Source of the DNA: Tropicimonas_B omnivorans
Lineage (GTDB): Bacteria > Pseudomonadota > Alphaproteobacteria > Rhodobacterales > Rhodobacteraceae
NCBI RefSeq assembly: GCF_031846565.1
Contig: NZ_JAVRHL010000006.1
Coordinates: 39,217-103,216 of the forward strand
Direction of reading: 5' to 3'
DNA: 64,000 nucleotides
Of the stretch, positions 7,724 through 15,965 are shown piece by piece. The number at the start of each line of letters is the position of its first letter. The stretch's first letter is position 1. Below the pieces are notes generated by a model. The model ran no database searches. It saw only the letters and a program-made list of their open reading frames with translations, and was not told where the DNA came from. The position numbers and the translations under genes are program-made.

Positions 7724-8880
7724 GAACAAGACCCGCATCGTCGGCGTGCACCGCGTCACCAAGAAACTCGCTGATGGCACAACGCGGAAGTATCACTACG
7801 TCTTCCGCGGCAGCGGCACGTGTTTCTGGGACTCGGACCAGGAATTCGACGAGTCGGGATCCCCGCTACGTCACCGCCTATGATGCCGCCCTGCGCGGGC
7901 TGAGGGTAACGCCCAAGGTGGTCGAGAACTCGACCGCTTCGGTGCTGGAGCGCTATCGCGACTCCCGCGAGTTCCGGAAGCTCAAGCCCCGGACCCAGAA
8001 GGACTACAAGCTCTTCCTCAACGCATTCGAGGAGGAGTTCGGTGAGGATCCAATTTCGCTCTTCGAAGAGTCGGAGTCCCTGGGCGAGATCCGCAAGTGG
8101 CGGTCCGACAAGTGGGGCCACTCGGACAAGCGCTATGACTATGCCGGCACCGTGGTGACGACCTTCCTCAACTGGTGCGTCAACCGCGACGCGGCCATCA
8201 AGGTGCACTTCCACAAGGGGCAGGAGAAGCTCTACAAGTCCGACCGGTCCGACAAGGTCTGGCTGCCGGTCGAAATCCAGATGCTTCTGGAGCAGGCCAC
8301 CCCCGACGAGAGGCGCATCGTCATCGCGTTTTCCGAGGGTGGCCTGGCGCCCCAGGATGTCGTTCTGCTCCGGCGCCGGCATGTGCAAAGCACACCCGAG
8401 GGCCGCCGCCTGTTTTTCCGCCGGCAGAAGACGAACAACCCCGTCAGCATTCCGGTGACGGATGCGCTGGGGGAGCTGATCGACACGATTCCGGAGGGGC
8501 AGGACCTTCTGGTGACCTCGCTCACCGGCCATCAGCTCACCTCCGTGCGGGCATCGCAGGTGATCCGCACTCTCAAGGATCGGCACAATGCGAAGGTGGC
8601 GGCGGGTGAACTGCCGGTGCGCATTCGTGACGAGCTTCGGCCCTACGACCTGCGCGGCACGGCGGCGACGGCGCTTCTGCGGGCGGGCTGCAACCTGAAC
8701 GAGATCGCGGTCTGCATGGGCTGGGGCCTGCGGCACGCCGCGAATGTGATCGAGCGCTATGCGGCCCAGGTGCCTGAGGTCACCGATGAAGTGCATCGCA
8801 AGCTAATGAAGGCCAAGAAGAAGGCTGCGAAGGCGGAGCGCAAGGCGGCCCGGAAGGCCGCGAAGCGGGGCGGGGCATGA
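7710..8880 (+). pseudogene. Tyrosine recombinase (phage-type integrase), frameshifted
   Basis: The natural start is the ATG at 7710 (GGAGGAA upstream), giving MARNENKTRIVGVHRV up to the DQEFDE segment. The frame is then lost at the GGG at 7856-7858. Removing one G restores DESDPRYVTAYDAALRG and the rest of the protein, so there is one extra base (or a sequencing error). The C-terminal domain shows YDLRGTAATALLRAG, GWGLRHAANVIERY with the nucleophile Tyr, and a Lys/Arg-rich tail. The first catalytic Arg region reads EGGLAPQDVVLL, without the usual Arg. The gene points at tRNA-Cys, its probable attachment site. A shorter active product from an internal start is unlikely because the N-terminal DNA-binding part would be lost. 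Confidence 0.8.
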
Positions 8881-9215
8881 TCGCGCTGAACGAGGTGCGG
8901 GCCGACCTGACCCTGGCGGCGGCATGGTGCGAGCTGGTCTTTCCCAAGTCCCGGGGCTGCCCGGTCTTCGGCAATGTCTACGTCGACCGGTCCGGCCGTA
9001 CCATCGTCTGGCCGAGGGTGGAGGTGCCCAGTGTGGACCTCGATGACTTCCTTTTTGCCAAGATAGTGGCGGACGAGGCCCTCGAGGTTCTCGGCTACCT
9101 CACCAGGCGAGTCTGGGAGAAACCGGACAGCATGTGTGTGGCCTGCGTCCAGATCGGACCACGGTCGAACCATGACCGCATCGCGGCGCTCCGGGAGTTC
9201 TCGGTGCTGCGCTGA
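8877..9215 (+). CDS. Hypothetical protein coupled to the integrase
   Basis: The 112-residue product begins in an ATGA overlap with the integrase stop. It has a mixed alpha/beta look (GCPVFGNVYVDRSGRTIVWPRVEVP; ADEALEVLGYLTRRVWEKPDSMC) and three cysteines but no motif I recognise. It lies between the integrase and the attachment tRNA and is followed by a strong terminator hairpin, so it is the last gene of the integration module. The function is unknown. Confidence 0.55.
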   Translation: MIALNEVRADLTLAAAWCELVFPKSRGCPVFGNVYVDRSGRTIVWPRVEVPSVDLDDFLFAKIVADEALEVLGYLTRRVWEKPDSMCVACVQIGPRSNHDRIAALREFSVLR

Positions 9216-9250
9216 ACGGCCTGACCGAGCGCCACCACTGACGAAATACC

Positions 9251-9285
9251 AAGGGCCGCGGGGAGAAATCCTCGCGGCCCTTATT
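9251..9285 (+). terminator. Rho-independent terminator after the integrase module
   Basis: GGGCCGCG and CGCGGCCC form a strong GC stem around GGGAGAAATCCT, followed by TTATT. It lies 36 bases after the last gene of the module and before the tRNA, and could serve both directions. Confidence 0.7.
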
Positions 9286-9397
9286 CGTGTCGGTGAGGGG
9301 GCTGAAACAGGTGGGGCTGTAAACCAACCTGTAAACCGGCCGATTTCTGGCGCCTCCGAAAAGGGCTGAAAATACCAAAAATCCCAGTAAAATAAGG

Positions 9398-9471
9398 TGG
9401 AGGCGAGTACCGGAATCGAACCGGTGTACACGGATTTGCAATCCGCTGCGTAACCACTCCGCCAACTCGCC
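9398..9471 (-). tRNA. tRNA-Cys: tRNA-Cys (anticodon GCA)
   Basis: On the - strand a 74-base cloverleaf reads GGCGAGT at the 5' acceptor arm and pairs with ACTCGCC before T-CCA. The anticodon stem GGATT/AATCC encloses a loop with GCA, and the T arm contains GGTTCGATTCC. U at the discriminator position and an encoded CCA fit bacterial tRNA-Cys. The 3' end faces the integrase module, as expected for a tRNA used as an integration site. No second copy of the tRNA 3' end was seen in the window, so the other att site must lie outside it. Confidence 0.96.
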
Positions 9472-9481
9472 GTTCCAATGG

Positions 9482-9510
9482 ATTAACCGCTAGTGTGGTT
9501 GGCGCGGCAA
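9482..9510 (-). promoter_or_regulatory. Probable promoter of tRNA-Cys
   Basis: On the - strand TTGCCG (9510-9505) and GTTAAT (9487-9482) are separated by 17 bases and end 10 bases before the tRNA 5' end. Spacing and hexamers fit a sigma-70-type promoter. Confidence 0.5.
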
Positions 9511-9681
9511 ACGCTTCGGCAAACATTCCTAGTCCGTACACGTGATGGTCGCAAGGGGTCAAAGGGGCAGTTCCCTAGCGGCAATCTCACCTTCTGCGAA
9601 TTTTCCGTCTGGCTTGGCGTTGTTGCAAAACTCTGCCCGGCGAGGATTCACAGCACGAACCCATGAAGTTAGGAGGGGGCT

Positions 9682-10036
9682 ATGCCGAAACGCTCACCCA
9701 CCCGCTACCGCACGACGAACTGATCGGACTATAGCGCCGCGCTGCGCAAGCGTGGCTCGCTGCTGATCTGGCTGGACAAGGGCAGGACGTGGCTCGCGCC
9801 GCGTGAGGGGCGACCTGGTCGGCCGCCCGTCTTCTCTGATGCGGCGATCCAATTCTGCCTGTCGATCAAGGTGCTCTTCCGGCTCCCCTTGCGGCAGACC
9901 GCCGGGATGGTGGCGAGCCTTCTGCGGCAGGCCGGGCTCGACTGGCCCGTGCCGGATGCTTCGACGCTCTGTCGTCGGCAGAAGACGCTTGGGGTCCAGA
10001 TCCCGCGCTGATGGCCCACTCAACCTGTTCGTCGAC
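9682..10036 (+). pseudogene. IS5-family transposase, N-terminal half
   Basis: Starting at the ATG at 9682 (AGGAGGGGG upstream) the reading gives MPKRSPTRYRTTN, then an in-frame TGA at 9721, then SDYSAALRKRGSLLIWLD and LPLRQTAGMVASLLRQAGLDW. Related transposases have Trp where the TGA stands. A further frame problem occurs near QIPR (about 10010). The segment ends at GPLNLFVD, just before the first catalytic DST region is completed, where the IS110 element has inserted. The rest of the gene resumes at 11452. Confidence 0.8.
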
Positions 10037-11451
10037 AACGAGCCTTTGTCCGCCATTGATGGTATGGATGGCCCCGCCAGCGGCATCGCGATGTGCCAAG
10101 GTGGGAGCTGCATAGCATTCCACCGAGGGGAGCCATCCATGGACCAGCCTATCGTCATCGGCCTCGATCTGGCGAAGAGCGTATTCCAGGCTCATGGCGT
10201 CGATACGGAGGGACGGGTCGTCTTTCGCCGCCAGTTGCGGCGCTCGCAGGTTCTTGGCTTCTTCGAACGTCTTGGGCCGTGCCTGGTGGGGATGGAAGCC
10301 TGCTCGGGCGCGCACCACTGGGCAAGAGAACTCGGCGCACTCGGCCATGAGGTGCGGCTGATGCCGCCGGCCTACGTGAAGCCGTATGTGAAGCGGGGCA
10401 AGACCTACGCAGCCGACGCGGAAGCGATCTGCGAGGCGGTCACGCGCCCGACGATGCGCTTGGTGTCGGTGAAGTCGGCCGATCGGCAAGCGGCGCTGCT
10501 CGATCACAAGGCGCGGGACTTCCTGGTGCGCCAGCGGACCCAGACAGTGAACGCGATCCGCTCGCATCTGTCGGAGTTCGGGATGGTGGTCGCGAAGGGC
10601 ATCCACAACCTGGACCGGCTGCTCGAGGCTGCGCGCGACGTGCCCGCAGCGGCGCGCCCGGCGCTCGACCTGCTCGTCGGCCAGCTGCGCGATCTGGAGG
10701 AGAGGATCGGCATCGCAACGGCGCGGATCACAGCGGCCCAGAAGACCGACCCGCTCGCCCGGCGGCTCGCCACGATCCCCGGGTTCGGCCCCATCGCGTC
10801 CTCGGCCTTCGCGGCGACCACGCCCGACGTGGCTGCCTTCCGGTCCGCCCGCGACTACGCCGCTTGGCTTGGACTAACGCCGCGGGCGCACTCGTCTGGC
10901 GGCAAGGAGCGGCTCGGGCGGATCTCCAAGGCCGGGAACCGCTACCTGCGCCGCCTGCTCTACCTTGGGGCCATGGCGCGGATCAGCGCGCGGCGGGGGC
11001 GGCGATTCGTCCCCACGGATCAGCAGGCGCCAGACTGGCTGGACCGGATGCTCGCGAGGAAACCGGTGAAGGTAGTGGCCGTCTCGCGGCCGCCCGCATG
11101 GCCCGCACCGCCTGGGCGCTCATCGCCCGGGAAGACAGCTACCGTGCCGTGCCAGGCTAAAAACGAGATCGCCACCGGGGTGCATCCGGCGGTGCTTGAG
11201 ACGGTGAGGCGCAGCGTGAGGTGATGGCGAAGAGGCGAAGAACAGGATGGACGGAACACCCAGTTCGGACCGGTGCGGCTCAGACCGCGGGCCATTGATC
11301 GGGACCCGTCCCCCCAGCGGACTTCATCAGGGCGCGCGGCACCTCATGCCGCTGATCAGACGCCGTATACATGGCCGCGACCGACCAAATGCCAAATCCG
11401 AACAAAGCTCTTGTCAAGGGGCCATCCATACATGGTCCGAGGACAATGGCG
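10037..11451 (+). mobile_element. IS110-family insertion sequence nested in IS5
   Basis: Both borders are read from the interrupted IS5 transposase. The left flank ends in the codons for FVD (to 10036) and the right flank resumes with SGIKFLGDGEW (from 11452). The element is about 1.4 kb with no clear terminal inverted repeats and no obvious target duplication, as is typical of IS110. It carries one transposase gene, about 100 bases of left non-coding DNA and about 225-290 bases of right non-coding DNA. Members of this family encode a guide (bridge/seek) RNA in a non-coding end. Confidence 0.75.
10139..11224 (+). CDS. IS110-family DEDD transposase
   Basis: The 361-residue reading begins MDQPIVIGLDLAKSVFQAHG; the Asp of GLDLAK, the Glu of GMEACSGAHH and the DAE of YAADAEAICEA are the RuvC-like DEDD residues. 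The C-terminal transposase_20 domain has ATIPGFGPIASSAFAATTPD, AAWLGLTPRAHSSGGKERLG with the catalytic Ser, and KAGNRYLRRLLYLGA. The start at 10139 has GAGGGG upstream. After VKVVAV the reading becomes atypical; one frame over, ARMARTAWALIAREDSY fits the family and ends at 11160. A one-base shift near 11085-11095 has therefore probably altered the C-terminus. The catalytic core is intact. Confidence 0.82.
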   Translation: MDQPIVIGLDLAKSVFQAHGVDTEGRVVFRRQLRRSQVLGFFERLGPCLVGMEACSGAHHWARELGALGHEVRLMPPAYVKPYVKRGKTYAADAEAICEAVTRPTMRLVSVKSADRQAALLDHKARDFLVRQRTQTVNAIRSHLSEFGMVVAKGIHNLDRLLEAARDVPAAARPALDLLVGQLRDLEERIGIATARITAAQKTDPLARRLATIPGFGPIASSAFAATTPDVAAFRSARDYAAWLGLTPRAHSSGGKERLGRISKAGNRYLRRLLYLGAMARISARRGRRFVPTDQQAPDWLDRMLARKPVKVVAVSRPPAWPAPPGRSSPGKTATVPCQAKNEIATGVHPAVLETVRRSVR

Positions 11452-12018
11452 AGTGGCATCAAGTTCCTCGGCGACGGGGAGTGGCAGGCCCGCAAGCACG
11501 GTGTGCAGGGCCGTCGCCAGTGGCGAAAGGATCATCTGGCCATGGACCCGGCGACCTCCGACATTCGGGCGGTGGAGTTCACCTCGAGCCGGGACGGCGA
11601 CAGCCCTGTCCTGCCGGATCTGCTCGACGAAGTCCCTCGCGACGAGCAGATCGCCACGGTGACCGCTGATGGTGCCTACGATACCCGCCGTTGCCACACC
11701 GCCATCATCGAGCGAGACGCCGTCCCGGTGATACCGATCCGCAAGAACGGCCGACCTTGGAAGGACGATGGCCTGGCAGCCCGGGTCCGGAACGAAACCC
11801 TGCGCGCGACGCGCCACTATGGCAGGGCATTCTGGAAGCGTTGGACCGACTACCCCACGCGACGTCGGGTCGAAGCGGAGATGTGATGCCTGAAGGCCTT
11901 CGGTGAGCGCATCGCCGCACGAGACCTTGACCGTCAGACCGCCGAAGTTCACATCCGCATCGCCCTCATGAACCGCTTCTCATTCCTCGGCACCGCCGAG
12001 AGCGCTCGCGTGGCCTGA
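11452..12018 (+). pseudogene. IS5-family transposase, C-terminal half
   Basis: This continues the transposase broken at 10036: SGIKFLGDGEWQARKHG, then VTADGAYDTRRCHTAI with the second catalytic Asp, then TLRATRHYGRAFWKRW. An in-frame TGA at 11884 interrupts VEAEM-CLKAFGERIAARDLDRQ, where relatives keep a sense codon; the tail runs to the TGA at 12018. Premature stops on both sides of the IS110 show the gene is no longer functional. Confidence 0.8.
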
Positions 12019-12253
12019 CACCGAACGGGAAAGGGGGAAGTGCGTCTCAGGCGGGAGTTCCGCAACAACGCCGACCCCGAGCGAAAATACCTGCCGAGCG
12101 TAATCGCTGACGACATTCAAGAAGCCCCGGAGACCTGACCGTGGCGGCCGAAAGGATCGGCGCGCTGCGCACCCGTGGCGACGATGCCCACGGCCGGGAG
12201 CGGGGGCGGCCGGAAAAGCGATCCGGCCCCTCGCATAGACATGCCGCGATGCG

Positions 12254-13021
12254 CTACGTGCGGACCTGTTCCAGAACGCCCTTCGCCGCTCCGATCAAGA
12301 GGCCCAGATCCACCGAGGCTGCAACGAAGCGGTAGCCCCAGTCGCGGTAGCGGCGTGCGTCCTCCGGCCTGGTCGCGAGGATACCGGGCGCCTTGCCGGC
12401 GCGCCTGATCCGCTCGGCGGCGACCTCTATGGCCTCCTGCACCTCGGGAGCGGCGGGATGGCCGAGATGGCCCATCGACGCGGCGAGGTCCGACGGGCCG
12501 ATGAACACACCGTCCACACCCTCGACGGCCGCGATCTCCTCCAGCCGGTCCACCGCGTCGGCCGTCTCGATCTGGACGATGATGCAGATTTCCTCGTTCG
12601 CCGTGGCAAAGTAGTCCGGCGCGAGGCCGAAGCGGCTGGCGCGCGTGCCGCCGGCAACGCCCCGTATGCCCGCCGGCGGATAGCGGGACGCCTCGACTGC
12701 GGCGCGGGCGTCCTCTGGCGTCTGCACGAAGGGAATGAGGAGCGTCTGGCAGCCGATGTCGAGCATGCGCTTGATCAGGACCTTGTCGTTCCATGCGGGC
12801 CGCCCGACGCAGGACGAAGACCCCGCCGCCGCGGCCTGAAGGAGCGGCTGAAGGCTCGCGATCTCGACCGGCGAATGCTCGGCATCGAAGAGCAGCCAGT
12901 CATACCCCACGAGGGACAGGGCCTCTGCCGCGACCGGACTTGCGAGGGACATCCAGAGCCCGTGCTGAACTTCGCCCGCGAGGAGCCTGCGCTTGAAGTG
13001 GTTCTTCGGCGCCTCGGTCAT
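12254..13021 (-). CDS. HpcH/HpaI-family class II pyruvate aldolase
   Basis: The 255-residue product cleaves a 4-hydroxy-2-oxo acid to pyruvate and an aldehyde in the cytoplasm, the last step of meta-cleavage-type routes. It has LWMSLASPVAAEALSLVGYDW, LFDAEHSPVEI, and IIVQIETADAVDRLEEIAAVEGVDGVFIGPSDLAASMG with the metal-binding Glu and Asp of the family. The length is standard. The ATG at 13021 overlaps the stop of the upstream hydratase gene (ATGA). It is the last gene of the leftward operon starting with dctP. HpaI-type and 2-keto-3-deoxysugar aldolases are close relatives, so the exact substrate is inferred from neighbours. Confidence 0.88.
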   Translation of the reverse strand: MTEAPKNHFKRRLLAGEVQHGLWMSLASPVAAEALSLVGYDWLLFDAEHSPVEIASLQPLLQAAAAGSSSCVGRPAWNDKVLIKRMLDIGCQTLLIPFVQTPEDARAAVEASRYPPAGIRGVAGGTRASRFGLAPDYFATANEEICIIVQIETADAVDRLEEIAAVEGVDGVFIGPSDLAASMGHLGHPAAPEVQEAIEVAAERIRRAGKAPGILATRPEDARRYRDWGYRFVAASVDLGLLIGAAKGVLEQVRT

Positions 13022-13800
13022 GAGAACTGCACCGCGACCGAACCAAGCGGACCGAAATCGGCGTGGAGTGTGTCGCCCTTCTCCGCCCACACGGGGCGTG
13101 TGAACGAGCCGGAGAGGACCATGTGGCCGGGCTCCAGCGTCGTGCCGAGGGGGCCGAGCTTGTTCGCAAGCCAAGCGATCGCCATGGCGGGGTGGCCGAG
13201 GACGCCGGCGGCGAGCCCGGTCTCCTCGATCCCGGCATTGCGATAGAAGACGGCACCGACCCATCGCAGGTCCACATCCTCGGGCCGCACTGGGCGCCCG
13301 CCGAGAACGATCCCCGCCGCCGCGCCGTTATCGGCCACGGTGTCGTAGATCTTCCGCGGCTCGGTCACCCGCGCGTCGATGATCTCGATGGAGGGGACGA
13401 CCCATTCCGTCGCCCGCATCACGTCGACCAGCCCGATGCCGGGGCCCTTGAGCGGCTCCTTGAGGATGAAGGTCAGTTCCGGCTCGACGCGCGGCACACA
13501 GAAGCTCTCGAACGGCACGACGGCCCCGTCCTGCAGGACGAGATCGTCGAATAGATAGCCGTAATCGGGCTCGTCGATCTTCGAGGAGGCCTGCATCGCC
13601 CTCGAAGTCAGGCCGACCTTGTGGCCGACGATCCGCGCCCCGTCCTTCACCTTCCGTGCGGCAACGGCAGAGGAAATGGCGTAGCTGTCCTCGATCTCGA
13701 TGCCGGGGAACATCTGGGAGGGGCGCTCGCCCTGAACCTTCGTGCGGTGGCTTTCCAGAAGCGAGGCGACCGCCTCCGCCCGCTGCTCTTCGCTCAGCAT
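13018..13800 (-). CDS. 2-oxo-alkenoate hydratase (MhpD/HpaH family)
   Basis: This 260-residue member of the fumarylacetoacetase-like hydratase family adds water to a 2-hydroxydienoate to give the 4-hydroxy-2-oxo acid used by the next aldolase. Typical segments are ARIVGHKVGLTSRAMQ, DYGYLFDDLV, VEPELTFILKEPLKGPG with the metal-binding Glu pair, and PSIEIIDARV. The related 4-oxalocrotonate decarboxylases share this fold, so decarboxylase activity cannot be excluded. I prefer the ATG at 13800 (MLSEEQ), eight bases after GAGGA, over an ATG ten codons upstream that lies within the dehydrogenase gene. Confidence 0.85.
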   Translation of the reverse strand: MLSEEQRAEAVASLLESHRTKVQGERPSQMFPGIEIEDSYAISSAVAARKVKDGARIVGHKVGLTSRAMQASSKIDEPDYGYLFDDLVLQDGAVVPFESFCVPRVEPELTFILKEPLKGPGIGLVDVMRATEWVVPSIEIIDARVTEPRKIYDTVADNGAAAGIVLGGRPVRPEDVDLRWVGAVFYRNAGIEETGLAAGVLGHPAMAIAWLANKLGPLGTTLEPGHMVLSGSFTRPVWAEKGDTLHADFGPLGSVAVQFS

Positions 13801-13810
13801 TTTCGTGTCC

Positions 13811-15265
13811 TCAGAGTTTGACGCAGACATTGCGGAGTTCCGAATAGAACTCCATCGAATGGACCCCGCCCTCGCGGCCGATACCCGATTGCTTTGAGCC
13901 GCCGAAGGGCGTGCGCAGATCGCGCAGGAACCAGCAGTTGATCCACGAGATGCCGACCTCGATCGCCTCGGCCGCCCTGTGGGCGCGGGTCAGGTTCTCG
14001 GTCCAGATCGTCGTGGCGAGGCCGTAGGGACTGTCGTTGACGAGCGCGAGGCCCTCCTCCTCGTCGTCGAAAGGGCAGATATGGGTGCAGGGGCCGAAGA
14101 TCTCTTCGGTGACGACGCCGCTGGTCTCGGGCAGGCCGGTCCAGACCGTCGGTTCGACCCAGTAGCCGCCCTCGTAGCCCTGAAGGGCGGGCGCGGCACC
14201 GCCGGCAAGGATCTCGGCCCCTTCGGAGCGGGCCCTGTCATAGTAGGACATGACCTTGGCGCGTTGGCGCTCGGAGATGACCGGGCCGAGCGTGGTGGCC
14301 GCGTCGAACGGATCGCCCATGCGATAGCCCCGTGCCGACTTCGCCAGTCCCTCCGCGATCTCGTCGAACACGCCGCGCTGGACATAGAGGCGCTCGGTTC
14401 CGAGGCAGACCTGCCCGGTATTGGCGAAGCACGCCCGGCCGAGGCCCTCCAGCGTCTTCGTCACATCCGCGTCGTCGAAGACGATGCCGGCGTTCTTGCC
14501 GCCCAGTTCGAGACTGACGGGGCGCACCCCCTTCGCGGCAGCGGCCATGATGGCCTCGCCGGTCGTGGTCTCACCGGTGAAGGTGATGCCGTCGACGCCC
14601 GGGTGCCGCGTCAGGAACTCGCCGGCGCTGCCGCCACCCTGTCCCTGCACGACGTTGTAGACGCCGCGCGGAATGCCGACGTCGTTCATGACCTCCCCGA
14701 GGAGCGCCGCCGTCGCCGGCGTTTCCTCCGACGGCTTGACGACCACGGTGTTGCCGCAGGCGAGGGCAGGGGCGACCTTCCAGGTCATCAGAAGGAGCGG
14801 CAGGTTCCACGGGCAGACGACACCGATCACCCCGCGGGGCGTGCGCAGCGCATAGTTCAGCGCGCCGCGCCCGTCCGGCGTGGCCATCCGGAAGGTTTCC
14901 GTGTGATCGGCAAGGATCTGATCGGCGAAGACATCGAAATTGGCGGCGCCCCTCGGGATGTCGATATGGCTCGCGAGGGATCGCGGCTTGCCCGTGTCGC
15001 GGATCTCGGCGGCCAGGAAATCGTCGAAGCGGGCGTTGATGCCGGCCGCGAGCTTGCGCAAGAGGACGACCCGGTCGGGCACCGAAAGCCGGCCCCATGG
15101 TCCCTTGAGCGCGGCGCGGGCAGCGCCCACGGCGGCATCCACCTGTGCGGCATCCGCCGCGCGCACCTCGCCGATCACCTCCCCCGTGGTGGGGAAATGG
15201 TTGGGGTAGGCTTCGCCCGCCCCGGCGACGAACTCACCGTCGATGAAGTTCAGAAAATTGGTCAC
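13811..15265 (-). CDS. Aldehyde dehydrogenase, hydroxymuconic-semialdehyde type
   Basis: The 484-residue NAD-dependent enzyme has VCPWNLPLLLMTWKVAPALACG, the cofactor motif ITFTGETTTGEAIM, catalytic Glu in SLELGGKNAGIVF, and catalytic Cys in ANTGQVCLGTERLYVQ. The C-terminus, SGIGREGGVHSMEFYSELRNVCVKL, strongly recalls 2-hydroxymuconic semialdehyde dehydrogenases (XylG/DmpC) and HpaE. It would oxidise the ring-fission semialdehyde to the dicarboxylate. It sits between the class II aldolase-like gene (10-base gap) and the hydratase gene (10-base gap) in one leftward operon. Confidence 0.9.
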   Translation of the reverse strand: MTNFLNFIDGEFVAGAGEAYPNHFPTTGEVIGEVRAADAAQVDAAVGAARAALKGPWGRLSVPDRVVLLRKLAAGINARFDDFLAAEIRDTGKPRSLASHIDIPRGAANFDVFADQILADHTETFRMATPDGRGALNYALRTPRGVIGVVCPWNLPLLLMTWKVAPALACGNTVVVKPSEETPATAALLGEVMNDVGIPRGVYNVVQGQGGGSAGEFLTRHPGVDGITFTGETTTGEAIMAAAAKGVRPVSLELGGKNAGIVFDDADVTKTLEGLGRACFANTGQVCLGTERLYVQRGVFDEIAEGLAKSARGYRMGDPFDAATTLGPVISERQRAKVMSYYDRARSEGAEILAGGAAPALQGYEGGYWVEPTVWTGLPETSGVVTEEIFGPCTHICPFDDEEEGLALVNDSPYGLATTIWTENLTRAHRAAEAIEVGISWINCWFLRDLRTPFGGSKQSGIGREGGVHSMEFYSELRNVCVKL

Positions 15266-15275
15266 GTCCGTCCTT

Positions 15276-15965
15276 TCACTGGCTGGCTGGCAATTCGGGA
15301 TCGCCTGCAGTCAGATGGTCCCACATTCGTTCGAAGATGCGTCCCGAGCGGGTTGCCCTGCGCTCGGCCTCTTCGGCGCTGATCTCGGGGGCGCCCTCGA
15401 GGCCCGTCGCCAACGCCGCCAGCTCGATGCGGCAGGCATCCTCCAGGTAGAAGGCAAGCCCCACCGCCTCTTCGAGGCTGTCCCCGACCACGACGGCGCC
15501 GTTGCCCCGCATCAGGAGCGCCCGGCTTTTCCCCATCGCGGCGATGGCCTTGTCCGCCGCATCATCTTCCCGGATCAGCTGGATATCGTCCCAGAACCCG
15601 GCCCCCGGAGCGAAGTAGGTGCCGAAGCCGTGGCGCATCCGGGGCGTCCGGCCGAGCGCACCGAGCGCCATGACGCTCGCCCCCATGAAGCGGACGACAC
15701 CGCCGGCGCCTGGGCGGCTCGCATAGAGCCTCTGGTGCAGGCGCACCTCGCCCAGGACGCCCTCCGGCAGGGCGCCGATAACGGGGACCGCCGTGCAATC
15801 CGCGCCGCACGCCACCTGGGCCATCGGCACGGGCGGGCAGACGAGAAACGTCTCCTCCCCCGGCAGCCGGGCCGAGCAATGGCCGTACGCATGGACGAGA
15901 CCTGCCCGTCCCAGCGCCCGCGCCGCTATGCGCACGGTGCGTGCGATGTCGCCGTGGCCCGTCAT
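15276..15965 (-). CDS. Class II aldolase/adducin-family decarboxylase (HCOMODA type)
   Basis: The 229-residue protein has the class II aldolase fold: RAGLVHAYGHCSARLPGEETFLVCPP near the N-terminus with metal-binding His, and LLMRGNGAVVVGDSLEEAVGLAFYLEDAC near the C-terminus. In aromatic catabolic clusters this family decarboxylates 3-carboxy-2-hydroxymuconic semialdehydes (HCOMODA, CmtD and phthalate-route enzymes). Placed right after the ring-cleavage genes and before the semialdehyde dehydrogenase, that role fits well. The canonical aldolase His pair is not fully evident: one expected His region reads VRFMGASVMALGALG. The start overlaps the upstream stop by one base (TGATG). Confidence 0.78.
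   Translation of the reverse strand: MTGHGDIARTVRIAARALGRAGLVHAYGHCSARLPGEETFLVCPPVPMAQVACGADCTAVPVIGALPEGVLGEVRLHQRLYASRPGAGGVVRFMGASVMALGALGRTPRMRHGFGTYFAPGAGFWDDIQLIREDDAADKAIAAMGKSRALLMRGNGAVVVGDSLEEAVGLAFYLEDACRIELAALATGLEGAPEISAEEAERRATRSGRIFERMWDHLTAGDPELPASQ

Larger units (their letters stand above)
9616..12072 (+). mobile_element. IS5-family element interrupted by an IS110-family element
   Basis: The ends are an 18-bp imperfect inverted repeat: GGCGTTGTTGCAAAACTC at 9616-9633 and, on the other strand, GGCGTTGTTGCGGAACTC at 12055-12072. Without the inserted IS110 the element would be about 1.04 kb, normal for IS5. The transposase is split and carries internal stops, so the copy is dead. 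No target duplication is evident. Other IS5 elements with related ends lie near 22.5 and 55.5 kb. Confidence 0.8.

Noticed and set aside
9803..10138. N-terminal extension of the IS110 transposase frame back to 9803
   Set aside because: This part is the IS5 gene read in another frame; IS110 homology starts at MDQPIVIGLDLAK (10139).
9616..12072. Possibility that the IS5 and IS110 pieces form one new composite gene
   Set aside because: The two halves of the IS5 transposase line up exactly across the IS110 insertion, and both halves carry stops, so nested insertion and decay explain it.
13979..15382. 467-codon frame on the + strand opposite the aldehyde dehydrogenase gene
   Set aside because: It has no family motifs and mirrors a clear ALDH gene with all catalytic residues.
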